Numbered from the stretch's first letter, positions 10,110-20,872 are shown. The stretch is 64,000 bases of DNA from Lepidostoma basale (GCA_022606425.2 JAHDVF020001374.1:471786-535785); one strand, 5' to 3'. Notes: generated from the sequence alone by a model not told the origin. Program-made: numbers and translations.

Positions 10110-11300
10110 ACGGTTTGTCCTTTAGACCAACTTCACCAATACATTTTTTTTTAATAACTTCTGAAAACATTTCTTAAGTGTTAACATTTTAACACTGAAG
10201 ATATCTTCATTATCCCAACTATACATATAGTTGGGATAATGGAACGTTTTTTTTAAAAAACAATTAAAATGCGAATTCAATACACAAAGTGATGACGAAT
10301 ATAGAAAAAAAATCTGACTCATCATATATTTTTTTTTTTACATTTTCTTAATAAAAAGCATGATGGTTTATACGCCGATTGATGTTTTCAAGTATTTTTG
10401 AAGATATTTAAATGTAATTACGATATTTTATAGCCGAATGGAGTAATATTTTATGTAAGTAATACTAAGTACAAAACAGCATGCTATATCTTAATAAAGC
10501 ATATATTATTACTCAATAATCAATTTTCTACAAGAGTGCTTTGAACTTGAAAGATAACCCTTGTGAAAGCTTTTGGAATTGAATGATTTTAAGCCGTCGG
10601 ATCATCGCAATCTTATCGGACGTTATGTATTTTGATCTACAGATTATGCAAACTGAAGTCGTTAACGAGTGTGCGACACTATGGTAACAGTAATTAAACT
10701 TAACGTAATACTTAACTCGACAAATATTTGCCTCGTTCGCTCAAAAGATAATCTTTAACCCTGACGGCAACCGCGTGGATTACTTCGAGCCGTTAAACTG
10801 TGCTCATAAAGTTCTCACTTTTCGACCTTGCGCCAGTGGCACTGTGATCTATTTAGGCGGGAATTTCCTAAACTTTCATTATTTACGCCCTCCATTTCAC
10901 GAAAGTTCATTCATTTAAGCCTTTTTTATTTGCGTTCTACGATTTGTTTCGCGTTAAAGATAAATAGGAAAAACTGTGTTATATAACCTTTTGGATAAGC
11001 TAGCTACTTTCTTGCGCTCAGTAGAGCAGTCGTTATTGATCATCGTGACTGAAATAACTACTGCATGTCTTGCCTTTGCTGTTCAATTATTGACCACATG
11101 AATCTTATTTTAAGAATACTTTGAATGAAACACTATATATTTTTAAACAATAACATTTACCATTTATTGCGATTAACAATATCGTTATCTGGATAACTTA
11201 TAAGAATCTTTCAAAGACATGATTCTTTCTGATACTCAGAGTTTGGTAGGAAAATGTAATACTATTTAATTTCTTCTACTTCTTCTGATTGTAGATCTTG
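10110..11300. other. Unique-looking region with a short palindrome
   Basis: There is a perfect hairpin near 10214-10245 (attatcccaactat and its complement around a short loop). The rest, particularly 10560-10960, is a little richer in G+C and shows no repeat family. It could be unique intergenic or intronic DNA. No ORF is supported. Confidence 0.4.
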
Positions 11301-11329
11301 CGATCTGATATTGCAGGACTTTCTTCCTG

Positions 11330-11600
11330 TGATAAAAACGACCAGCCTTCTTTCCATCTCTTTGGTGGTCGACGGCCCTCTGGAGTCTAGTGCATCACGA
11401 TATTACGAATTCTTGCTGGATCCATTCTCTCGATGTAGTCCTTCCAGAATCGTCTTCTCTGCCTCTCCATCTCACTATGTCTTTAATTTCGCAGGATTTG
11501 CGAATTTCATTATTGGGTATCCTATCTCTAAGGGTTCTTCCCACAATAGGTCGCAATGTTTTCATTTCTGACAGTGTCTGCTCTTGCTGTAGAGCTCGGA
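11330..11600 (-). pseudogene. RTE-b fragment, frameshifted
   Basis: The minus strand encodes LSEMKTLRPIVGRTLRDR, NNEIRKSCEIKDIVRW, then shifts frame before the RRRFWKDYI and GRP stretch that other copies show. It is the 3' half of the RTE-b ORF, interrupted at its upstream side by unrelated DNA near the SINE-T insertion. Confidence 0.75.
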
Positions 11601-11654
11601 GAGAAAATTTAACATTGTGTAAAACCACTTTATGCATATTTTTATGTATGCATG

Positions 11655-11842
11655 TGTGCAATGCGGCATTCCACTCTCCTCTGTTCGCCCCCACGGGAGA
11701 CGCAGCGTGGTGGGTTGCGGACCTCATCTACACCCGTCGGCATATTTCTCGCACACACTTACCTCATAACACATTATGGTCCATTCTTTCTACCTATCCC
11801 TCCGGGGAGACGGCGTGATGGTTAGTTAGTTAGTTAGTTTTT
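11655..11842 (+). mobile_element. SINE-T 3' part
   Basis: Plus-strand SINE-T end: gcggcattccactctcctc-like module in inverted arrangement relative to other copies, then tggtccattctttctacc, the hairpin ccctccgggg, ggagacggcgtgatgg and (TTAG)n. It directly abuts an RTE-d fragment. The internal order suggests a rearranged or chimeric copy. Confidence 0.6.
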
Positions 11843-11985
11843 CGTCTTCTTCTTGTCCTGTCACACCTCCGTGGTGCATAGGGCCTCAAGGAGCCTTCTT
11901 CACCCGACTCTATCGCATGCCTCGCTTCCTCTTTCCCTCCATAGGGGATTTTCTGACTGACGGACTGGGTTCCATCTCAGAGTTA
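11843..11985 (-). mobile_element. RTE-d 3' end, internally deleted
   Basis: Minus-strand end of the RTE-d ORF: the reverse complement encodes RxRVGxEGSLRPYAPRRCDR-like residues followed by a run of AAG codons. Compared with 12737-13095 the DEVKAAGLTWDDV stretch is missing, joining the end to the RNPA..-like upstream part. Confidence 0.6.
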
Positions 11986-11999
11986 GTTAGTTATGGAGT

Positions 12000-12430
12000 T
12001 ACGGAGTTAAACTCCATTTTTGGGTGTAATTTTAAATGATAAAAATTTCTTCATGTATAAAAAAATCATTATAAATTACCAGTGGAATACCGCAGTGTCA
12101 ACGCCTTTAGCATGAATAAATTTACATACTCTAATAACTAACAAACAAACGGAATAAACGTATTTACTCCTAACATTCATAACAAAAGATAGAAGAATGC
12201 GACTGTGAATATTTAAATAACAACGCTAAAACAAAAAACAATTTTCTAAATGGATAAAAATGTTTTGTTGATAAAAAACATTCACCTTAATACAAGTAAG
12301 TGCTGAATCAGCTAAGAACAAATGTTTTTAAATAATTCTCTTGAATTGTAGATATTATTCTTATTTTGAATTCGTAAAAAGTTGTTTGGCATTACTTTTT
12401 AAATTTTTAATAATGAGAGCTTATGAAAAT
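12000..12430. other. Unrecognised AT-rich stretch
   Basis: No gene, no strong repeat. It includes a weak relative of the segment near 45945 (agtggaat.c...gcagtg). Confidence 0.4.
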
Positions 12431-12435
12431 ATCAA

Positions 12436-12645
12436 ATAAAATAATAATACACTTTTATTATTTGTATCTTAACCACTTTTTTGGTAGCACCAACCGGTTT
12501 CGCTCTCGCCGGAGCTTAGTCAGGGTGAAAAAGTAAACGTTTACTCTCTCACCCTGACGAAGCTCCGGCGGAAGCGAAACCGGCTAGTGTTACCAATTAA
12601 AGTGGTTTAGATACACATACTAAAAGTGTATAATTATTTAATTTA
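12436..12645. mobile_element. Fold-back element P2
   Basis: Inverted arms of about 90 bp: accggtttcgctctcgccg and ggagcttagtcagggtg on the left, mirrored by accctgacgaagctccggc and gaagcgaaaccgg on the right, with only a few bases between. The arms extend outward through aaccactt/aagtggtt and cacttttattat/aaaagtgtat. Each arm holds CTGACGA..GC stem..GAAAC, the hammerhead-like order. A related half-element lies at 50030-50165. Confidence 0.8.
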
Positions 12646-12736
12646 ATAATGTCACACCGCAAATTAAGTGATTCATATGAAAGTTTATAAAAATATCTTT
12701 CATAAACCAAAATTGTGAAATTTTTGTATCATTATC

Positions 12737-13095
12737 TTCTTCTTCTTCTTTTCATCCTGTCACACCTCTGTGGTACATAGTGCCTCAAGGAACCTTATTC
12801 TCCCGACTCTATAGCATGCCTGATGCCTAACATCATCCCAAGTGAGACCTGCTGCCTTAACCTCGTCTTGCAGGGCTCTTCTCCAGGTGGCTCTAGGTCT
12901 GCCTCGCTTACTCTTTAGTGCACCCTGAGCGATGCAGGCTGGGTTCCGTCTCAGAGTGTGACCGATCCACTGCCATTTTCGTTTAGCGACTTGTTCTCTA
13001 ATTGGCTTTTCGCCTGCCATGGTCCAGAGAACGGCATTTGACACTGTTTGGGGCCAATAGATCTTGAATATTGAGCGAACTTGAATATTGAGTGA
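12737..13095 (-). pseudogene. RTE-d ORF fragment, nearly open
   Basis: The minus strand reads continuously: WPQTVSNAVLWTMAGEKP, IREQVAKRKWQWIGHTLRR, NPACIAQGALKSKRGRPRAT, WRRALQDEVKAAGLTWDDVR, HQACYRVGRIRFLEALCTTE. W(I/L)GHTLRR and GRPR.TWRR are hallmark motifs of the C-terminal tail of RTE-type reverse-transcriptase ORFs. The upstream end (cagatctattggccccaaac) is close to the 5' end of the copy at 23247. It is truncated and contains no RT domain. Confidence 0.8.
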
Positions 13096-13489
13096 ATATT
13101 GATTTGTATCATTATACTGCATATAATATAAATAATTATAATTGTTCATATAAAATTGAATACCGTTAATTTAATAAACATGTTTTTGCAACGCAATCTC
13201 CTGGTATGCTATCATTTATACCGAGAGGTGATATGGTTGAGGAAGCACCGAATCAAGGCGTATTAAATGATAAATTAATTTAAACGATTTTCAGAAATGA
13301 AGATGCTTCTACGGTTATGGAGGATAAAATAATATTCGCTTTGTACCAAAGGCCATCAAGCTGATGTTTACATAAAAGTGGAGTTTCTACAGTACGATAA
13401 AATCGTCGTATTGCTTAATGGACACTTGAGATTAAGCTTTCCAGTAAACTGATTTTTGTTGTACAAAATAAAATTAACTGCCTATGTAC

Positions 13490-13570
13490 TGAAGTAATTG
13501 CGTAGACTTTCACGGTTGGTAGCAATATGTACTTTGGGATTTTGGGAAAATCCGTATAGCTCGTCTCTTC
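13490..13570 (+). repeat. Partial P3 copy
   Basis: The segment gtaattgcgtagactttcac, ggttggtagcaatatg and ttttggg resembles the left leader and arm start of the complete P3 fold-back at 13745. It stops after about 80 bp. Confidence 0.55.
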
Positions 13571-13826
13571 GGGTCCTGAATGTACTGATCCCTTATATAT
13601 TAAAGATTCACATTTTCATTTCCACACCAATCTCGTCTCGTCGTTAAAACGAAAAAATAAGAATTTTTGCAATATCGTTAAAAGCTATTGATGCTGAAAT
13701 AGTTCGAAAGGCTTCGATAATATTATATAGACAACGTATAATAAAATAATTGCGTAGATTTCACGGTTGGCAGCAATATGTTTGATGTGTTTTTGGGTAA
13801 CACTGTGTGATAACTCCTTCTCGACC

Positions 13827-13863
13827 GACGTTTTGGAGATCGTTGCAGTCTCCATCTTCAGGG
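13827..13863 (-). ncRNA. Hammerhead-like motif, P3 left arm
   Basis: The minus strand reads CTGAAGA, extra T, stem GGAGA...TCTCC with loop, then AAAAC and GTC. The conserved GAAA has become AAAA here; the right-arm copy keeps GAAAC. It is likely a decayed ribozyme-type motif; self-cleavage is not expected from this copy. Confidence 0.4.
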
Positions 13864-14061
13864 TAATGAATGTGATATGTGTTGTGTCTGCTAAGGTACT
13901 TCACCATTGTACCATGTCGCCGGCAGTGTGTACGTGTGAGACAAAGAGTCCGTGCTAGGTTACCCAAAATAGCTTGGCACAGGGGGCATTCCCAAGCGGT
14001 ATGTCGCCGGCAGTGTGTTATTCCCCGAATTAGCTAAGCACAACACATATCACATTCATTA

Positions 14062-14100
14062 CCCTGAGGATGGAGACTGCAACGATCTCCGAAACATCGG
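14062..14100 (+). ncRNA. Hammerhead-like motif, P3 right arm
   Basis: CTGAGGA (14064-14070), extra T, a GGAGA/TCTCC stem, GAAAC (14091-14095), ATC. It fits the CTGANGA..GAAA order with one additional base before stem II. Helix I pairing is unclear. Confidence 0.45.
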
Positions 14101-14394
14101 TCGAGAAGGAGTTATCACACGGTGTTACCCAAAAACACATCAAACAACGTATAATAAGCTGGAAAAAACATATTGAAAAAAATGTATTGGGTCTTTGAAA
14201 TGGCAGAACATGATCAATGTGATAAACCTTTGCAAGAGTAGTATGGTCATCAAAAGCTAAGAATTTAATATCTTTAAAATCACAAAGCTTCTGTCTAGAA
14301 ACATAAAACAGTGTATTATTATAATAACGCCGTCATAAAGCTTGTGATGGTATGGAGCCGTTACCGTTAACCGCTGGAAAGGTATAGTGTATTT

Positions 14395-14625
14395 ATTGTT
14401 TCTAGAACAATGATGTAAAACTCCATATTAAATTATTAATGTGTATGAAAAAACTACAGTTTTCAAGGAGTTTTATTATAATATTTATGTGTGACATGTT
14501 TCGCCCTTCTAAGGCATTATCAAATGTCAAATGTATTTGGTAATGTGCTTTAGAATGTGATTATCTTGTATTCACCAATAAAATAACTCGGGTTACATAC
14601 GGTCATAACGAAGGGTCCATACAGC
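14395..14625 (+). mobile_element. P1 fold-back relic
   Basis: The left leader (ctagaacaatgatgtaaaac, tccatatt), then arm (gacatgtttcgcccttctaa, ggcattatcaaatg). The right arm is badly decayed (ttggtaatgtgctttag). It belongs to the commonest fold-back family of the window. Confidence 0.6.
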
Positions 14626-14629
14626 ATTA

Positions 14630-16300
14630 TCACAAGATGATTATGAAAGCCAAATCAAGGAAAGTAAAACACCAGAACGCGTTGTAAAGGTGGGATGATT
14701 GAAAGAAGCTTCACCATTCGCGAATATTTGTTAGAAACCCCACCCATGGAGGGAAGGTATCTTAAGCTTGTGAAACAAAGCACCGCCAGACAAGTCTGTA
14801 GTTTATTCTGTTGATTATTTAATATTTTTCGTAATATTTATAAAAATATATTCCGATTACGAAACATGATCTGGTTTCACGTAAACAACTCGACTTTGTT
14901 GAAACTTGTATCATTTGTTAATAAATCTAAATTTAATGCAAATTGAGTACAATGTTTAATTTTATTATTATATCAAATTCGGTTACATATTACAGAAATC
15001 TTGATAAATTGAAGGATATTAATTGACCGGGTATTAAATTCTTTAGGGTACTATATTAGAAAATCTTGTATAATACATTGACAACTGAGTCTCTGCAGAT
15101 AAAGAAAAGGTCTGCAAAATTGTCACATTATATTATACATTTAAAAAAGTTTTTATCTTTTTGCAATGTTGCAATATTAACTATTTTATTTGCACCTTCA
15201 TAACACACGCAAAACAATGTAAATTTTGTTTGGCTTGCAATTCAATTAAATTTTTTAAGGAAATAAATAGCTTAATCAAGGGTAGATAATATCGGTTATA
15301 TATTTACCAATTAGACCCCGGTGGTATATCTGTAACACATAATGTGTCACATGATTTACCCCATACATAAGTTTCACCCAGAGATCCTCATTGACTGATC
15401 ATAACAGAACCAATCTGCCCATTGGTGACACTGGTGGGAAGAGCAATTAGTCTGCTGAACGCGGTCTCCTCGGAGATCGACGTCTTTCATATTAGTGAAG
15501 GTACGTTCAGGAGATAAATACTCTTGACTTTAGAAAGTATCTTGTCTTCCTATTGTCGAACCATCTCGAATGTGTTCCTGGTACTATGTTGTATTTTTAT
15601 AATAATTTACGTGTACTCAATAGATGCCTTAAACATGTTGCTGTTTGTAATGTCTTTTGAGTTAATAAACTGATTTCATTTGATTTGATAACATCTGGCA
15701 AGATATAGAAGTAACATAATGGATAAAAGTTTACCGTTTACGTTAAACGAGGAACACGAACATACACATTTAAATTCAAATAGAAGAATGCGTTTTATTT
15801 AAAAATATACAGGGTATCTAAAATAATCTTAAAATCTTGAATAAACCACATGTATAATAATAACCCCGAATAATAGTAGTTAAATGCAGTCAATCTAGTA
15901 CCCGCCCGTTGCCATATTACCTGTCACTTTCGACACTTTCATCTTGAAATAATCTCTCGTGTTTGAAAAGCGATGGTTTTATATGTTTACATTCTTGTCC
16001 TGTTTACACGAAAGAATATTTATAAAGAAAAAACACGTTAAATTTTCAAGCACAATAGTTCCTACGCCTTCCAGTTTTAAACAGCGTTTATGAAATTTAC
16101 ATTTTTTGATGAAAACCATTTTTTAAAGGCCAATTTACGCTTACAGCAAAACATTTGTTTATGTTTGAATATTTATACCAACACTACATAAGTTGCCAAC
16201 AAATATTTAAAATTGTTCATTTTATTGTCTACTTTCTTTAGTTAAAAAGCAATCCACAATACATATAACAAAAATATTGAACTTAAAAAATATTAATCAA
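14630..16300. other. Mostly unrecognised region
   Basis: About 1.7 kb with no ORF I can support. 15310-15700 is slightly G+C-richer and ends with attaataaactgatttcatt-like sequence, which might be the 3' end of an old retroposon or transcript. Nothing else was seen. Confidence 0.35.
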
Positions 16301-16432
16301 ACGTGCGTGTATGAAAGTGGAGGAAGCTAGAGAGGTGTGCCAGGATAGAGTAGTGTGGCGATCTATTCTCTCTGTCTACCCCTATTTGCCTACGGAGAAA
16401 CGGCGTGATAGTTTGTTTGTTTGTTTTTTTTA
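16300..16432 (+). mobile_element. RTE-a 3' end with (GTTT)n tail
   Basis: Encodes MKVEEAREVCQDRVVWRSILS (with small changes), an interrupted hairpin (cccctatttgcctacgg), gaaacggcgtgatag and (TTTG)n. Strongly 5'-truncated at about 120 bp. Confidence 0.75.
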
Positions 16433-16439
16433 AATATAT

Positions 16440-17265
16440 ATTTTTTCTTACAATTATTGTTTTTTTTTAAATATATATAATTTCCTACAAAATCAAAACC
16501 TAAAATCATTTGATTTTTTAAAATACTATTGTAGATTTTACATAAATTATTAGTATCTTGCAGGAAAGAATTACTCTAGGATTTAATTAAAAAAATATTG
16601 ATGTAACATTTCTATTATTAAATTAGTTTCAGCATTTACTTAAATACTGATATTTGAATGAAAAATATTAAATATAACAAAACTTCACGATTTTTATATG
16701 TTTTGAATATACGAGCTATTTGAGGTCGCAGAAAGCCCCCAGGAACAAATAATCAAACATTCTCAAAATATATATATATACTTCAGTGGGAATTTAATTT
16801 TAAAAGAAGTTTCTTATACACGTTTAAAAGGGCATAAATGATTTTTATCAGATTTTTGCAAAAACTTTTAATTTGAAACATTTTCAATCTATGAAGTAAA
16901 TTTTATATTAACCTTTTATATTTGTATATAAGAAGGAAAAGGTTCAGTGTAAACATTTTGTGTAAGGGAAATAATTTAATTAAAAATTTTATGTTTGTGA
17001 AAGCGAAAGTTGAGGAGCAAAGGTTCACGGTGTTAAGCAAAAAGGTTTTGGCACATTATTTTTTATATAAGTAAACAAAATCATTTCGGTACCAATTTAT
17101 GATATCTATCTTCAAATGTCACCTCAAAAAATCTAAAACTACACAAAGTTTATTCAATACTTTATAAAATATCAATTATTTATGAAATATCCTAGTGGTT
17201 TTTCAGATTCCATAAACGTTTCGTTTTATTTTGTTGACTTTTTTGATTTTACAACATTTTGAATG
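16440..17265. other. Unrecognised AT-rich stretch
   Basis: Very A+T-rich, with short AT runs and no coding or repeat signal I can support. Confidence 0.4.
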
Positions 17266-17267
17266 TA

Positions 17268-17440
17268 TACAAATACTTGTAGACGAACAACTGGATTTCA
17301 CCCATTGCGGACTATCAATTCAAGAATCAATTGTATCTCAATAGAGACGAAGTTGCAAATTGGAAACAGAATATGGTTGATCGAGGTGTTTACAGGACTT
17401 ATGACCTGTCATTGATGATGAATTTTCCCGAATGATTTGC
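17268..17440 (+). repeat. Repeat family R
   Basis: Contains aatgtatacaaatacttg, cacccattgcgga, ctcaatagagacgaag and ttggaaacagaatatggt, followed by aggacttatgacctgtcatt. It matches 38690-38830 in order. No ORF is present. Confidence 0.65.
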
Positions 17441-17759
17441 TTCAATATATTTAAATAAGGTTTATATTGTATATCCGTTCATGTATTTTTAGGGTATTTA
17501 AAAAAATCAAATATAGCTTCTAAAAACGATTATAGTATGTGGTGAAATGGTATTGTGAAATATTTTGATGAATGCTTAGTAACTGAATTGACGATCAGCA
17601 TTTAAATATTAGATTACTGTTTGAATACAATCAACATACTTTTCATACTTTTAAACCGATCGTTTTTTAAGCGGTCACATTTAGATTTTCAAGATTTAAA
17701 ACACGTCTTAATGCGCCCTTGAGGTGATTACATCACAAAAACGGCGCTTTAAAAGTTAG

Positions 17760-17873
17760 CATATTATTATTATTATTATAATTATTAACAGGATTTTATT
17801 ATGATTATATAATAAAATCCTGTTGATTGTTGATTGTTGATTGTTGATTGTTGGTTGTTGATTGTTGATTGAT
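17760..17873. repeat. Microsatellite, hairpin and heptamer tandem repeat
   Basis: Three adjacent pieces: (ATT)n at about 17763-17780; a near-perfect hairpin at 17787-17824 (acaggattttattat and its complement); and about seven tandem 7-mers (TGATTGT) to 17873. Next to it the RTE-h fragment begins. Confidence 0.8.
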
Positions 17874-17879
17874 CCAAAA

Positions 17880-18320
17880 CCCATGGATGGATGTTGATTA
17901 CAGAATAGGAGTGGAATGGTTGAAATTTAGATCTCTGACAGGAGCGTCATACGACCCAAAAATGCCAGTAAAACTAAAAGGAAAAGTTTACCAGACTATT
18001 GTCAGACCTGCAATTATGTACGGCTCAGAGTGTTGGACAATGTACAGCGGCTTCACTGGGCAACTGGAAACGGCTGAAATGCGAATGCTTAGGTGGTCCG
18101 CTGGGGTATCGCTCAGAGATAAAATTAAAAGTTCACGCATTCGCGGTATTCTGGGAGTTATAGATATATATAGTAAGCTAGAAGAAAGGCAGATGAGATG
18201 GTACGGGCGTATAAAACGGAGACCAGACCACACAGTAAATAGAGCTTTGTCTGTGAATTTTCCTCATCAGCCATCCAGAGGAAGACCTAGGAACACGTGG
18301 ATGATTCAGTGCAATAGTGA
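17880..18320 (+). pseudogene. RTE-h ORF fragment, open reading frame kept
   Basis: The open stretch 17869-18393 translates to a typical RTE C-terminal region: RPAIMYGSECWTMYS, ETAEMRMLRWSAGVSLRDKI, SSRIRGILGV, ERQMRWYGRIKRRPDH, PSRGRPRNTW. It lacks the RT palm (QGD and YADD boxes lie upstream and are absent). The ORF then runs into unrelated DNA after about 18310. It has no in-frame stop across about 140 codons, so it may be relatively young. Confidence 0.75.
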
Positions 18321-18424
18321 AATCTGTTTTAATATGTATTATTTTACTAATCACTACTGTATATTATATGGTTTGTTTGTGTACCAATATTAAATAAATA
18401 AATAAATATGATAAAAACATAAAA

Positions 18425-18925
18425 AAATTGGCGTCTTGTAAAGAAATGGCTTAAGTGAGGACGATAGTCAGAACCGTGCGAGGTACAGCCTGAGAAAGAG
18501 AAGAACCGACCCCAACAGTCAATAAAGACAATGAGTTGGGATAGCGCCAGGAAGATAAAGAAGATATATCCGAAACCCAATGTTGATCTTTCAGTGGGAA
18601 ACTGGAGTCATGGCAGCAATCGAGAGACACAAAATAATTCTACAGCCCATACCATATATAACGAGCACTGTAAGTGTCGACCGCCTGACGTGGATTGGCT
18701 ACGTATACCGAGCTGAAGAGACCAGAGCAAGCATGACTTTGTAAGCGTCAAGATTAGGCGGGAAAATACTTCTTGGAAAGCCTAGACAACTCCTAATGTG
18801 TTATGACTGATTTGGCTGAAATCTCTTGGGTGCAGGATCGAGAAGCATGGAATAACATAATCATGGAAGTTAAAACTCTACAAGATGTGTACAGCAACGT
18901 GAAGTATTACTTTCTGGCACAGGGT
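18425..18925 (+). pseudogene. RTE-f fragment
   Basis: Decayed plus-strand copy. Recognisable pieces are RLTWIGYVYRAEETRASMTL, then codons corresponding to GKPRQLL and an end like VKTLQDVYSN. It matches the minus-strand copy at 31853-32466, whose clearer version reads HVCRAEETRAIKTLYASR and RPLGRPRQRLM. Frame is broken several times. Confidence 0.6.
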
Positions 18926-18929
18926 CGCT

Positions 18930-19440
18930 AACCTTGTCTATATTTGTCTCTTTCTCTGTGACTCTGCAGTCCTGGGTGGACCTTGGCCGCTACCAAAAAG
19001 TTTCTCCAGCCGACCCTATCCTGAGCTCTCGATTTCCACTCCTCAGGACTCAGGACAACTGCAAGTCCTTCAAAACACCGTCAAGCCAACGGAGCCGTGG
19101 TCGTCCCACGCTCCGTCTTCCCTCCGGTTTTGTAAATGTCAATTGTGCGGGTGTTGACAGCTCTTCCATTCACACCAGATGTCCAGCCACTCTAAGCCGT
19201 TGGAATATTATAAATTTGATGACGTCCGGTTGGTTGTATATTTCATATAGCCCAGAGCTATGCCGGCGTCGCCATATATTATTCTCGCAGATTGGGCTAA
19301 AAATTCTCCTTAGGATTTCGCGATCAAACACTTGCAACTTCTGCGTTTCGCAACACATTTAGCGTCCAGGTCTCCGCTCCGTATATCAAGACTGGCCTTT
19401 AAGTGTTTTATATGTGCGAAGTTTTGTTTTCTTCGATATA
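18930..19440 (-). pseudogene. RTE-g, downstream half
   Basis: The minus strand gives KKTKLRTYKTLK, PVLIYGAETWTLN, DREILRRIFSPI, then a decayed VRMD..P.GR..VGRPRLRW region and an end like KLFGSGQGPPRTAES. The upstream half lies at 19999-20470. The two were separated by the SINE-T insertion at 19442-19998. Stops and frameshifts show it is dead. Confidence 0.75.
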
Positions 19441-19441
19441 T

Positions 19442-19998
19442 GTTTTCTTACACTTTATAATAGTCAATTGTGACACGTAATACGTTTGTACGGTTTTGAT
19501 GTTAAAATTATACAAGTTTTTTCGTTTATATAAAGAATTTTGACAGGTAAAAAAACAAAATTTTTCATTTGTTTCAATGACAATTTGAATAATTTCTTCA
19601 ATATTATTTTAAACTTCTTGCTGGTGTTGGTTTATTTGAAATGCTTAATTACAGATAATAAAAAAAAAACCGGTGGATACATAGAACATAAATTAAATAG
19701 ACAATAATATGGTGCACATATTATGTGCAATATCCAAAAAGAACATTATGTGTTAAATTATTTTTATTTTATATCATTGTATTTTATATTATTTGTTTTA
19801 GATTTATTTTGTGGATGTTGGACGATCGAAGTGTGCGCGGGAGATGCCTATTGGTGGCGATAAGGTTTGCAACCCATCACCGCGTATCCCGCGGGGCGAA
19901 AAGAGAAGGATGGAGTGCCGCATCGGTTAAAGTTTGACAGTCCATTCTTTCTGCCTACCCTTTCGGGGAGACGGCGTGATGGTTAATTAGTTTTTTTT
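19442..19998 (+). mobile_element. SINE-T inserted into RTE-g
   Basis: About 557-bp SINE-T copy with a body like that of 7160-7795 (gaattttgacaggtaaaa, tttgaataatttcttcaat, gggagatgcctattggtgg), the shared RTE-a-like end (cagtccattctttctgcc, hairpin ccctttcgggg) and a short TTAATTAG tail. It splits RTE-g codons: the ILTSRCYFGLQKYL part is on one side and the ISKKTKLRTYKTL part on the other. Target duplication is not clear (gatat-like bases at both ends). Confidence 0.8.
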
Positions 19999-20470
19999 AG
20001 ATATTTTTGGAGGCCGAAGTAGCATCTGCTGGTTAAGATAATGCGCTTTTTTTATTTCGTCACTTGCTCTGTTATAGCAAGTGATTGTTCCAACGATCCT
20101 GGATACACAAATTCATTGACTTTTTCAATGGTTTGATTTTCGTTGATGCGCAGATCTAGTTCAGGTTCCAGATTCATTGTTATGGACAAATACTTGCGCA
20201 TTGACTTTTAATCCCATTCGTTATGCCGTGTAGGGCCAATAGTGGCCCATCTAGATCGACCAATAATATCTATATCATCGGCATATGCCAGTCGATGAAT
20301 GTTATTGGAGAAAATTGTCTCTGGACTATTCAGATGCGCGTCTCGTATAACCTTCTCCAGGGCAAGGTTAAATAATATTAGTGCTAGAGCATCACCCTGT
20401 CAGAGTCCGTTTATTGTATAAAATGGTTTAAATAGCGCATTCTGAATTTGGACATTACATTCAACCCCTT
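19999..20470 (-). pseudogene. RTE-g reverse-transcriptase domain, upstream half
   Basis: The minus strand encodes GL*QGDALALILFNLALEKVI (RT box B, one stop in it) and IHRLAYADDIDIIGRSR (box C). The YADD catalytic codons are at 20274-20285. After this come NENQTIEKVNEFVYPGS and ILTSRCYFGLQKYL. Palm motifs are intact apart from stops, so the copy was once full RT. It is interrupted downstream by SINE-T. Confidence 0.85.
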
Positions 20471-20752
20471 GTCTATGTTTACATGAGTATATTAAATTTT
20501 CGTTAAAGTATAACGTAACTTCACATATGAAACGATTTGTTTGCCTAGACCACTGGTTCCCAAAGTGGTCTTAACGCACCCCCAGGGGTCCCTGGGATAA
20601 TTTAGGGGGTCTGTGGAAAATTAAAATTGATTTGGGGCTCCCTGAACAATAGGGGATCCGCGCAAGGTTTAATATTAAATAAAAAAATTGTAACTGTAAA
20701 AATTTAAAACACAATTATAATATCACAATTTCTTTTTATTCACTGAGAGTGT

Positions 20753-20793
20753 CGCGACAGCTGTTTCGCCAACCGATGTTGGCATCATCAGGT
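20753..20793 (-). ncRNA. Hammerhead-like motif, P4 left arm
   Basis: Minus strand: CTGATGA, T, stem GCCAAC/GTTGGC with loop ATCG, GAAAC, AGCT, GTC. This is the cleanest core among the P4 arms. The box order and the palindromic ACAGCTGT in helix III position are like known Penelope-type hammerheads. Helix I is weak. Confidence 0.5.
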
Positions 20794-20872
20794 GTTACAA
20801 TAAACTGTTTATTGTTTATAGTTGTCAGTTTATTGTAACACCTGATGTTTATTGTTGTAAATTTATTGTAAA

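Larger units (their letters stand above)
13745..14143. mobile_element. Fold-back element P3 with 14-bp target duplication
   Basis: Complete element of 399 bp flanked by the perfect 14-bp duplication acaacgtataataa (13731-13744 and 14144-14157). Structure: a 36-bp unpaired leader (13745-13780), then inverted arms of about 105 bp (tttgatgtgtttttgggtaa ... ending cacatcaaa) around a centre of about 150 bp. The centre contains the 17-mer tgtcgccggcagtgtgt twice (about 13914 and 14001). Each arm carries CTGARGA..stem..RAAAC.RTC. The long target duplication and asymmetry point to retroposition rather than cut-and-paste. Confidence 0.85.

Noticed and set aside
9982..10177. Overlapping short frames in both strands as a gene pair
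   Set aside because: They arise from the GC-rich palindrome at the end of the hAT element.
11390..11818. 142-codon plus-strand open frame as a gene
   Set aside because: It is antisense to the RTE-b piece and reads into SINE-T. The biologically meaningful strand is minus.
16300..16440. CRISPR-like short repeats (GTTT, GTTA tracts)
   Set aside because: No spacer structure and a eukaryotic context. They are retroelement tails.
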